Below, piece after piece: positions 23,101 to 35,100 of a DNA stretch of 60,000 nucleotides (the first letter of the stretch is position 1; each line of letters opens with the position of its first letter). The notes beneath the pieces were generated by a model, which was not told where the DNA came from, did not search any database, and worked only from the letters and a program-made list of their open reading frames with translations. The DNA comes from Strigamia acuminata (lineage: Eukaryota > Arthropoda > Chilopoda > Geophilomorpha > Linotaeniidae). The stretch is taken from contig OX442314.1 of assembly GCA_949358305.1 (NCBI GenBank), positions 22,935,060-22,995,059 of the forward strand. Direction: 5' to 3'. The position numbers and the translations under genes were made by a program.

Positions 23101-26100
23101 TTGCCATTCCGAGGCTTCGTAGCCACGGCCCAAATCCAAGAGCTGCTTTAGCGTTAAAGTATCGTCGCGTAATCCTTGTCGACGTAGGCGATTCATACTT
23201 GTGCCCAAAATAAGCTGCGATTTGATCTCTCTGTCATCGTTGTGGAACTCGCATCCCACCGCCAGGTGTCGTAGGCGCATCTGATATTTATCTAAAGTCT
23301 CATTCGTCTCTTGCCGAGACACACGGAAAGTATACACACAAAATTCCATATTTTTAGTTGGAATAAAATAGGTTGTTAAAGCATCTTTTACCGACTTATA
23401 ATCCTTTACCACAATTGTCAAGGTCTCGTACACTGTGAACACTTCCTCCCCTGCTTGGTGTAATAAAGTCGCCATTTTTCTGTTATCGTCCGTAATTCCC
23501 GCCGCTATTAAATACATCTCCAACCTGCTCACCCATCTTTTCCACCGTTGTGACTGCGTCGTCGTCTCACCGTGCACGTCAAACGGAGGAATACCGGTTG
23601 TTTGCACGAAACTTGCCACGCCCACCGTCGCCGCAACTGCGGGCTTCGTCTCGTCCGCCATGATAGTAACCTGGCCGTCTCCAATGCCACTCACTCGTTA
23701 TTTTCAACAAAACACTCACGCACAATCGCTACAAAAGTCACCGAATGTCTAATCCCACGTACGCACTTTCATCTCGTCGCCAATGTGATATTCTGTGAAA
23801 TGACTGACATGCGCTCCATTCTAATGCTCGCTAGCAAGTGCTCTTTAATTCTCTAAACGGCCTTGTCATCGGCCTTGATCACTAACGCCATCTAGTGGCC
23901 TATTACAACACTACAGTGGATGCTTTGAATGAACGTATTTATGACACTTGAAAGTCTGATCCGTAGATCAACTTTCGAGGTGGCCATTATGAATTTGGTT
24001 GTAAAAACCATAACCCGGCTTAAACCAATTCATAAACCACTCCTGGTTTTGGTTTTTGCGGTTTTTGGTGATGGTTTTTGGCTGTTTTTGATGTGCATTC
24101 GGTTTATAGAAACCGTAAAAACTAAAACATTGAACGTCCCTATTGTTAATTTGTAGTTTTCTTATTGCGGGCAAAGCCGAACTACATTATGACATAATTT
24201 TCCAATGGTCTATTTGCGAAAGCTGGGTGCATCCGCCCGACATCGAAAGATCGACAAATCTTAAAATATCGCTTTTTTCTGATCCCTGGGACCTCAATTC
24301 AGTTTCTATTTCGTAATTATTTCATGCAAAGTTAAATTTTTATACCTAAAGCTTCGTATTAAGTGCTGGGACATAAATTTTATGTGTCGCGTTTAAATTG
24401 TTCTCACGAGGATTTTATTTTAAAAAAAAAGGAAAAAAAAAGAATTAATTTTGGCAATAAACTAAGTTTAGGTTGCTTATGGGAAAAGGGGAGGGTGAAA
24501 CAGGTGTCGGGAGACGGAATTCAATTGTTAAGTTTTTCTATCCGGAATAAGTGCATGTCTAATGTTATTAAATTAGTGTTTTAATTTGTTATGTAAAGAC
24601 GAAAAACGCCAATTGACTTTGTGGTGCTAATGCAGGAAATGAGCAGAAATGTTATTCGATGCGTTTTTTTGTTTTTAATTGCTTACGAATGGAGATTAGA
24701 AACATAAAATCTGTTTATTGTTTCATTTCGTAAATTAGACTTCCAACATCTGGTTTTAGCAGATGTAATTTTTTTTCCCACTTCTTTTTCTCCATCTTGT
24801 AATTGGCACTTGTAATTTTATTACAATGCAGATGCGAACAACAATAACTGTGAAAGCCCTCCAGTTTTATTCCACAATAAAACCAATAAAAATTGAAAAT
24901 ATTAGCAGATCTTGTCTGGATCTTTAATACTTATCCCATAACAAGGTAAGTTTGCTATTTCTATTCGAATGCGAATGTGAAAGCCGCCATCATTTCGAAT
25001 CGGATTGGAATAACAAATTTGTGGTAAACTATAAACACGATATGTGTTTCTCCAGTATATACTCGCGGTAATTCATTCATTACATTAATTAATGAGCAGG
25101 AATGATACTCAGGAGTATTTATTGCGATTCGAATAAAATCGTGGCAGCGAAACGAAACGGATGGAATGGAACGAGTCGAATGACTATTAAAGCATGCAAT
25201 AGTTGGTTGCCGTTATTGTTGTAGCAGAAGTGTACTTATGCGAGTTTATTCGGAATTTATGTGGGGAATCAAGTGCTAATCACAAGTGATATGGAAACAA
25301 ATTTGAGAGAATAAAATTCATCACATTTTTTTATGTCTTTGCCCAAAACCAGCGCAGGATTTCGGTTAAATCGGTTGGAGTTGGAGTTTCTGGTTGACGA
25401 CACACGCACAGGGAAATAAAAAGTTTTGATGATCTGCATATTCTAAATATAGTTTCGTGCAGGAAAAGTTTCACGCTTTGGCAATGAATGGAACCATTAT
25501 AATGGTAATGCATGGATGGGCTTATTGGAGCATTGTATAGCTCGGATTATTTTTTATTTTTTTATTTTTTTATTTTTTATTTTTATTTTTGGGGAGGTGA
25601 CAAGATAAATAAATTGAATTGTAAAATTGCAATTTTCTTAGAAAGTGTGAGAGTTCCTGTGGGAAATTGAGTAATTCTGTGCTGTTCAATTGTTGGATGT
25701 AAAACAAATCAATGGAAAGTTAACTTACCATTCCAGATACGGTTGTAACGTTATCCGTTCGAAGTGGCAACAAATCCGTAGCAATATATCCTTCTAAAGC
25801 ATGGATCATTTGATCTGGAGTGCACGGTACATCAGGCTCTTCTACTTCCCACCATTTGGCTCTGTACATGGTAACAATAAGCCACTGGTAACGCCTTCCA
25901 TATATTCCTTGCCGATACGCCTGTTAATGAAATATTTGTAGTATTTTTGTGTTTAATTGACAAGTTTCTTGCGGAATCAGGTTTAAGTGAAGGAAAATAC
26001 AAAAAAATTGTAAAACAAATGTGTCGTATGCTTAAATTTCTATTAAGAGTCTACAGTTTGGGCCCGGTATCCTGCACCTTATTTTTTAGCAGTATTAGGC

Positions 26101-29100
26101 CTAATTTTAGGCCTGATAATAGTAAGATAAAGCAATTAAACAACAATAAATTTTTTAACATAAGGAATTTACAGCTTGGTACCAAAATATTGTTACTATA
26201 CAGTCGAACACTGTTTGGATTTGGCATTAAAATACCGGGTGCAAACTACAGTTAACGCCCATGTTACTTTGTTTATAAGTCTGTACGTAAACTTCAATAG
26301 AAATTGTGTAAGATTGTTGATAGAGCTAGCAAAATTTGAAATCGTGGCATAAACTAACAATATGGGTGCATTCAACATTTCTGTGGTTGTCGTTTTTATT
26401 GTTTCTAATAAACAGAATGGATAAAGAAATCATCCAAACTGCTGAATCAAAATTGTAGTGGTTTTTAGAGCGCTTGCTTTGTCCAATAAAATTCAAAATG
26501 GTGCCGCACAAATTAGATCGGGGATGGAACTTGTAATTGTTGTAATGCTTTCAGGTGAAGCACCACACACAAAGCAAAGAAATCTGTTTCTTGTGTTTAA
26601 AGAAATAGGCCTTGGGCTTGGGTGAATGAAAATGAAGGGGTTTGAATTGCCATTTTCTTGTAAATCGTAAACCTAAATCATAAACAGACAGAAAAATGAA
26701 ATACCGTATTTTATCGATTAAAAGCCGTGGCTCTTATTCAAAACTGCAATTTTTGTCAGCAATTACAATTTCGGTTTTTCGTTTGTTACATTTATTTAAT
26801 GTTAGAAACGAAGTCTGAAAGTAAAATACGGTAATCATACACACAGTCATAGTTTGGAATGGTTTTGTCTTGTGTGTACTGTTTGCTGTTTATAGAAACA
26901 CTAAAAACCACATAAGCGGAAACTTTGAATGCACCGTATGTTGTTTGTAAGCCGCGTGGACTAAAGTTTTTGCTGACTCTATTGACATTTTTTATATACC
27001 TCGCAGAAGATTCTTCGGGCCCAAGTTTCATTGAAGTTTCCTAGGATTATCCGGACGTCTTTGTTCTTTAATTTGGTCATCTGAGAGCTCAACTCTTCGG
27101 ACACACTCTGAGTTTCAATGATGTTGATGACCAGGTCGTCGAGGTCGCTCAGTAATTTATTGTGGGCCTGGGAGATGCCAATATGGCGGGGGATTAAGAT
27201 GTTTGGTGAGGTGGAAACAATCGAAAGGGAGTATAATCCTCAAATTGCCGTTTCATCAATTTATGGGGCTAAATTTGTTGGAAATTTCCCCATTTTGCTT
27301 TTAGATCGATAAATTCATCGATTGATTACACACATTTACTCAACTCAGAGATTGCTTGGAGAGATGTAGTGCATTTTTCGGATATTCAACATTTGTTTGC
27401 ATTAAGTGTAAGCGTCACAAGTGGATTTTCGGTTGACACAAATGGACTGAGCCATCGCTGGAGATAAAGTGGTCCTAAAATAAATGTGAAAGGTTGGCGT
27501 TTCTGTGCAGGGGGATGTGCCGGTGTGTCAATAAACCCAGCCAATAGTCAAATACATTGATTTTGTCGATGGGTTTGCAAAATAAAGGCCAGGAGGGAAA
27601 ATTTTGTAAAGAAATGTTGTTGTTTACTATAGTTGGGCTTTGTCTAGCAGGCAGCAATATTTATGAGTTTCATTGTGTTAATTATGTTATAGTTGATATG
27701 TGTGTCGTGTTATTGGTACTTTTGGGACCTTGAAGTGCGACAATACAACGTTTAATGCTGCGCATGTCTAGATATATATTTTATTTTCAACATGTTCGCC
27801 GACAAGACAAAGTAAGTGTTGCGTGATATTTTAAAATATTGCCCTTAGTGGCTTTGAGAAAATATTTGTAACAAGGGAGCTATTCGATCTGGAAGCCTGC
27901 AAGACAATGATTTACTATTTGAAATAGCATGAGGGTAAATTGATCGATTTGGATGATTTTTTTTTGTTTTTTTTTGTTTTTGAGTGATAGCATTGCAGTA
28001 ATTTCAATTTGTATAACAGATTTTTTATGATGATGTCGATTTGGAGTCACCCCCAATGAAATGCGACACAAAATGTTTTCTCGCACGAAATGCGAAGTGT
28101 AACTTCCGTTATAAGTTGGTTTACACAAGCTGTTGAACAAATAAAGAGTAATTGAATAGAGAAAACCACAAGGTTTATTAAAATGAATTATAATTTGTTG
28201 TAGACAAGACAATCGCTGTAGCAATTATTCCGGGCAATACGCATAATAATATAAAACATAAGCTTATGTAAGCAGGCCCACCTTTACCATTGGGCTAACT
28301 GGGCTGCAGCTCAGGGGCGCCGGACACAGGGGCTCGATGGGCACAGAAGGGCGCCGGGCACAGAAAAGTGCTGGGCAAGAGGCGCCTGAGTTTTATTAGC
28401 CCAGGGCGCTGAAAAGTGTAAAGACGGCCCTGTATGTACCTAATTTAAAGCAACATTTATAACCACCTGGACGGGTTCTAACAATCAATATTAATGATGG
28501 TTCTAGTTGCATCCTGTTGAGGATCATGCGGACCGAAGAATAGGGCAGACTTCTCTGCATAGCCATAAGCAATTAGTTGTTACCATGGTGATCTGGTGAA
28601 TTTCCAATATTCACAGTTAAGTAAATAACCAATGTTAAGATCTATAATTTATACAATTTTAGATTTCTGTTGGGACCAGTTATGACAAGTTGTTGCGGGA
28701 GTATTTTAAGCTCCAAACTACTTTGCGCTATTGCGGAACGGTTGCTTTAACCGATCACCGGACTTTTGTATCGAGTGCTCATCTTGCATAAGCCTTGTAT
28801 TCTTTAATATCAATATACAATTACTTTGTTTACCTGTACTCAGCTTTATAGGTAAGTTAAAATTAGGATTTTATTTAGATAACCGTGTGCGTTTACCTGG
28901 CATTAGTTTTTTGGTAAAGATGATGTCATATGAATTACTCATAATGCAATTTGATTATCTGGAACTACAAAATTGTTGTTAATCTCCCGTAAACAAATCA
29001 AATTCCGACCCTGGAAATCGTGTTTTAGCTGTTTTCGGTACTAGTGTCGTTGGTACATGACATCGTTACTATGACGATACAACGATAATCCGATCGAAGT

Positions 29101-32100
29101 ATTTAATTTTTGCATGCACGGGTTTTTACATGCAGTTTTCAATGCGCAAAATGCCGAATATTTACCTCGTACAACTGGAGTTTAGTTTTCCGAATAAGTC
29201 TTTCTTTTCTGAAAAACTGGTTTGTTTACATGATTAGTTTTCCAGAAAAGTAAAATTCGTATTTTCTCTTATTTAGATAACTGGGTATGTGTAAACATCG
29301 TAATTTATTCATTTATTACCATTTATTATCACAACACAGTTTTAGTGTGCAGAATATCCAATTCTGGGATTGCAAAAAGGAATATCAATTTTTTCGAATT
29401 GACATTTTTTAATGTTTTCAAACATCTTTAACATTACTTTACAACTTTACGGTTGCCAAACCGTCTCATATTTTACTTGGTTGAAATTTATTTGTGTGAT
29501 GTAGTGTGTGACTAGCATAATTAATAAGAAGAAGTTAGAGATTTGTCGGGAGTTTAAAGATACAACTTCCATTAAGAAACAGAGGAAGTGACCATTGGAA
29601 TTTAAATTGTTCTTGTGAGCATTGTAACTTAAGATTTATTTTACAGCACCAAAACTTCTTGATGAATGTTCAAGTGCTTATTTCTTAAATGAAATATTGA
29701 AACTTATTTTTTTCATTGAATTTTAAATGTTGTTTAAATTTATCAGGGATCCAGGACAAGGGGTTCAAGAATAAAACAATAAATCTTGTTAGAAAAAGAT
29801 CACTCTCGGTCAGAGTGAGAATCAGGGCGAGAACAAACTGAAATAAATACCCTATTTTATCGATTAAGAGCCGCGGCTCTTATTCAAAACTGCCATTTTT
29901 GTCAGCAATTACAATTTCGGTTTTTCGTTTGTTACATTTGTTTAATGTAACCAACGAAGTCTGAACGTCACAAACGAAACGTATGATCACCGTTCGTGAG
30001 GTTAAATACGGACACAATACCGTACTTTTGCAAAATTACGGTATTCTTGGTGTCTCAGCTGCGGCTACTATTCGAGGGCGACTCTTAATCGGTAAAATAC
30101 GGTAGTCTGTAACTTTACCGTATTGATAGCCTTTTAGTGGCATACCACTAAAACTGAATTACTGTAAGTACTTTCTGAAAATTTTTGGAAATTTTGAAAA
30201 AAAACAACAAGGGCACGGCACTAACATCGAAGTATGCCACTAAAAGTAAAATTTGCTATTTGGTGAATTTTAATAAACTATGTTCATAATAATTTTAATA
30301 GTGTATGCAAGTTGAACCCTTGATCATCATTAAACCTTCTGAATTCTCAATTTCATCATTGGTTGGTCCCAAACGACTAATTTTCTGAATAAATATCCGA
30401 ATGTTCATTTGTCATATCCCAAATACAATTTTATATTATTTATAATGATCCTAATTTACTTGTAGACATTTTAAAACCTCTTTAACCCTTTATTATTTAT
30501 TTTAATGCATTTAATTGACATGCTATTAAAAATAAAAATAACTTTTTTCAAAAATTCATATATGGATTTTTTTGTCGCATATTTAATGGCATGCTCTTAA
30601 AAATGCGTCTTAAGGTCAGTCGGGTCAAACTTGCTGTTTTAGAGGCATGACACTAAAAGCGCGTCAATACGGTAAACAAAATTGAAAGGTTGTTAATTCT
30701 TTACAATATTTACACATAATTTATATGTAATTTTAAATAATCATTCTTTGATTTATCATTTGAAATGTCGCGTGCCATTTATCTTGAAGTGATTGAATAT
30801 AAAAGAGAATCCATTAGTCGAAAAAAAAATACGTCTCAAGTTTTTTTTGTCATTCATGTCCGGATTTGTCGCAATGGATGTCATAGCGCTTTTTTTTTCT
30901 TTTTTTTTCTTTTTTTTTAATATCTGATTTCCGAGGAGAAGTGATGGTAATTTATTAGAAATCATTTCCTTTTATTGTTTTGGAGGAATGTGCAATATTT
31001 ATCCGATTAGACTGACTAAGAAATGGAGTTGCTAGTCTATTGAGCTTTAGCTGAATGTGTAGCAGATGTCGCTGGATGTGATTTTGAATGAGGTTCAATT
31101 ATTTGTGATTGCCGTACGATTAGGTCGATAGTCTCAAGATGTTGCGTGTCCATTAAGAAATGGCTGGCTCACACGGTTCAAACTTTACGGTGTAATGTAA
31201 TTGGAAATGTAAAATATATGGCAGTTTAATTTCATAAAAATTGGTTAAAATTAAATTTAAAAAAATAAATAAAAAATAAATAAATAACTTTTAGCAACTT
31301 TAAATGAATATTTCTATTTTATTTTTTAAATTAATTTTCTTTTATTTTGTATTGGGTTTTTGAAATTATCAATTCTAATCCACGCTACAAAAATATTGAG
31401 TTATTTATTCAAGAAGCACTGCGAGTCGAAAGTGCTGCTCAGCCCATTGGTGTCAGTTTCTACTGTCACAGCCACGTGACACCATTATAGTCTGTGATGT
31501 GACTATTAAACAAAATTAGTTCTCGTGTATTTTACGACTGTTTTAGTGTTGTTTCGCATAGTAAAAAAAAACTGTTGGACTAACAAACAATAGATAGTGC
31601 AGATGATGTATGATAATAGTAATAGGTTTGTGAATTGAAACTTTTTGATCAATATTTAGAGGCTGTAGTTGTATAACCTATACTTACGGCGAGATACAAA
31701 ATATAACTCTTGTTAGTTATTTAAAATAATCAATATACTCTAACCGGACTCAAAAATCAACAACAGTCCCATTAGTCGAGCCAGTTTACTACTAACTCCA
31801 GACTGTAAACTACTACCAAGAGAAGTAGTTTTGATTTTTATTTATCTCTGTGATGGTTATGACTACTACAGTTAATGTAATTTTGATTTTTGTTATTATA
31901 AAATGTTATTTCAATCATTTAAATGAAGTTTTACGCATATAAAAATGACAAATTTATGTTTATGTTTATTGGTTACTACGTCTGGATAGTAAACAATTTT
32001 GAATTTTTGGCAGTTGCTTAGACGATCGATTACAATGTCTGTACATTGTAATGCAATTCTGGTGTTTGGGTCTACTTGTCCGGATGACTACACCAGTAAA

Positions 32101-35100
32101 CTGGCTCGACCAATGGGACTGTTGTTGATTTTTGAGTCCGGTTAGAGTATAGAGGCGTTCAAATTGAGTATGCAAAATTTGCTTAAGTGATTTAAGTTGA
32201 TTAAGGACATAAGGTCGTTTCGCTTCTGGGCATGGTGTTTTGCTACACTTTAAAGGAATTGCGACATAAAATATTCATTTCTGATGCTAAATAAATTGTT
32301 TACCAAGTCTAAAAGTTTCTTAAATGTTTTAGTTTTTCTACAAAATTGAGTTTAAAATGCTGAGCTACTGTCTTACCCCGAATGTAATAGAATGGCGTTG
32401 TGTTCTTCTGAAATTTTGTAAACTGTCCATTACAGTGTCCCATTACATTTTGTTTAATTAATGAATTTTCATTAATAAAATTAATCAAGCTTCATTCAAA
32501 GAAACATAACAGTGGTGTTTCATTCGCATATGACATTAACCTTCTGTTGTATTTGAATAAACGGTAGGTCTCCTCCTTAAAAAACCACAACACCGGAAAT
32601 GGTGTCATCTCGATCTCAGGCACGTACTACACGAGTACAGCATAAGCTGCCTTCAGAAACAAGATCAAAATTCAAAATTCGAATTTTGATATTTCTGACT
32701 GTTGCAGTTGCAACTAAAGAAATATCTACGCACACATGTCCAAACAGATAACAAATTGGCCCAAAATTGGGAGAAATCTGCTTAATCATCCTACCTGTTA
32801 GCATTTTATTATCAAATACTTATTTTATTTGCTAAATAATAATCTTTTTTCCCTTTTAATCAATCAAACATACGTAGTTTGTTGGTTTCTTTTGGCAGGT
32901 AAACAAAGGTTTATATTTTTATTGGTTGTTTTGCCTAGTTAAGCTTAGATTACAATTCTGGTGTTATGGGCTAATTTTTTGTGCCACTACACTAGTGAGA
33001 TGGCTCAACCAATAGGAGTTAGGACAACGTTGTGGTGGTTTTGAGTATACTCAGCTATGCACATGCGACGATAGTAGTAATAATATTTTACTTAATGCAA
33101 TTATTTAAGCAAACTTAAAGAATTCACTTAATATTTTGCATAATTCATCGTTACAAGGTCGCTAAATATTCTATATATTTATTTAGTTGGTAAATTAAAG
33201 TTAATTTGATGAAAACTTGAAGAATTAAACATCACAGCATTCAATTGAAACCGTTTAGAAGAGCGTAGAAAGCATTTTTCTCTTTCCACGCCACTTAACT
33301 TGTTTGTTTTTTAAGACAACTCTTAAAGCAAATGTATGAAAAGGAGTCTCCAGGGAATGGAGGGAACTCCAGGAAGAGAGCACTTTGTAATGCCATGAGT
33401 CTGCACATTCAGGTGCACTATACGACGAGGCCTCTCTCTCTCCAAGTTTGATCTCTTGTTGAGTAAACTTTTTCTTTTGTTTCATGTCTTTTTGAGGTTT
33501 GTTTGAATTTTTATTCTCACCAATGCGTATCTTGGGTCGTTTTGGTAGAGCGTCCCCACAGTGGTCCAGTTGAATTTTTTTAACAGTTCCACTCTAGGTG
33601 GATTGAAGTCGATTTCACTTGGAACCACGCGAAAGAAGTTGGGGTACTTGATCCACGAAAACATGGGATGGGTGTCAGCGTAGGACAACTGTAAATAAAA
33701 GGCGAGAAGGAATATTACAACGTGTACAAATACCAATCATCAATTTTCAAAGCAAGTGAGGATGATAATTTATTAAGATATTGATTTTGTAAGGAGAAAG
33801 GGAAACTTGGATAAATAATGTATAAATTTGCATAAATGTGACGAGCAGTCACAAGTTTCTTGAAAAGATGGTAATTGGCAGGTGCTTTTATTGCTGCTTA
33901 GTTGTGACATTGTGTAGTCGCGAGTGTTGCGCTTTTAGGTTCATGTGATTAGGAAGTCGTTTTAGAGGCGTATTTTTGGATCTCTTCTGAGTAAAAATGG
34001 CAGCTCGGGGAAACGAGACGTAGATTGTGGTGCGAGTTTTGGTTCTTGGGCAAAATGTATTCCAAATAGAGATGTTCAGATTTAACAAAGAATACAAACA
34101 AACTTTGAATGCAATCACATTTGATATTTTACTTTTCTTTTCTTTTCAGTCAGTACGGTAGGAATGAAGAAAGATCTTTATACTGAAAGGCATAAAATAC
34201 ACAAACAATTCCGTCTCGAGACAGAAGGAAAAAGACCCGACTCGTGCATTTTGTATAGGTCTCTTTTAGCTGGGTGCTTTTAAAACTAATGGCTTCAAAA
34301 GTGTCTTTAAACTCTTCGTGTTCGTCAACCCAAAGGTAGGTTTGAGCTTTCCTGTCATTAATAATGTCTAGACTGACGAATTCTGTAAAGTAAACCAGTA
34401 TTGCATTATGGAACTGTACTACGCAATTTGTGGCAGGTACTATTTCGATATGATGTTACGATAACCCTAAAGCCTAAAACTTTAGTGGAAAACTCATAAG
34501 TCGTAACACTAACGGTTGGTAAGCCAATCCAGTAGTTTTTCTCTATTTTACGTCACCCATGCCACTCAGCTGAAATGCAAATGACGATCAAATTAAATTG
34601 TTTCTATTTGCAAATAGACCATTGGAAAATTATGATATAATGCAGTTTGGCTCCACCCACAATAAGAAAACTACAAGTTAACAATGTTATAATGTTATTT
34701 TGCGTAAATTTTCACGTTAATTTTTACTTTAATTTTTACGTAACTTTTCGATGTTTTTACGATGTAAAACAAGGATGTTAAACGTTTGTTCAAAGTTTTT
34801 GGACCTTTTCCAACGTTTAAACGTTTTTACGACCTTTTAAAATGTTTTTCGGACCTTAAACATCGTTTTCGAACATTTTACCAGCACTTTTTAACATTTT
34901 TACATTGTTTTTCAACATTTTTACAAAGTTTATCAACATTTTTACAAAGTTTATCAACATTTTATAAAGTTTATTAACATTTTTACAAATATTTAAACAT
35001 TTTACAAAGTTTATTAACATTTTTACAAAGTTTTTAAACATTTTACAAAGTTTTTAAACATTTTACAAAGTTTTCAACATTTTCAACATTTTTTGCAACA

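Larger units (their letters stand above)
19115..23915 (-). mobile_element. Ty3/Gypsy LTR retrotransposon, nearly intact
   Basis: 4801 bp, bounded by 132-bp LTRs that look identical by eye, beginning TGTAGTGTTG on the element strand and ending ATATCACA. It is flanked by GTGGA at 19110-19114 and 23916-23920. It has a primer-binding-site position, a polypurine tract, one gag-pol frame and a tail frame. It sits in the receptor intron in the same orientation as the gene. Identical LTRs point to a recent insertion. Domain order (RT-RNase H-integrase) places it in Ty3/Gypsy; the clade was not determined. Confidence 0.96.
19040..24135. repeat. interspersed repeat family G, copy split by retrotransposon
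   Basis: 19040-19114 (AACGAATTGTGGTTGTGGGC) plus 23916-24135 (GAAAGTCTGATCCGTAGATC, GGTGGCCATTATGAATTTGG, TTGTAAAAACCATAACC) reconstitute the layout of the copy at 3727-3975. A more diverged copy of the right half is at 58510-58740. Confidence 0.75.
18843..24214. repeat. inverted-end repeat family F, copy 1 (outer shell of a nest)
   Basis: Left end AATAGACCTTTGGAAAAATG then AGGTCAGGTGATAC; right end, reversed, AATAGACCATTGGAAAATTA then TGTCATAATG. The same two end types, in opposite orientation, bound 34613-35373, with matches of 60-80 bp at each end. Inside lie a family G copy and, in it, the retrotransposon. Confidence 0.65.

Noticed and set aside
34786-35041. Open frames on both strands rich in Phe/Leu or Lys/Asn
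   Set aside because: Translations of the 20-bp minisatellite.
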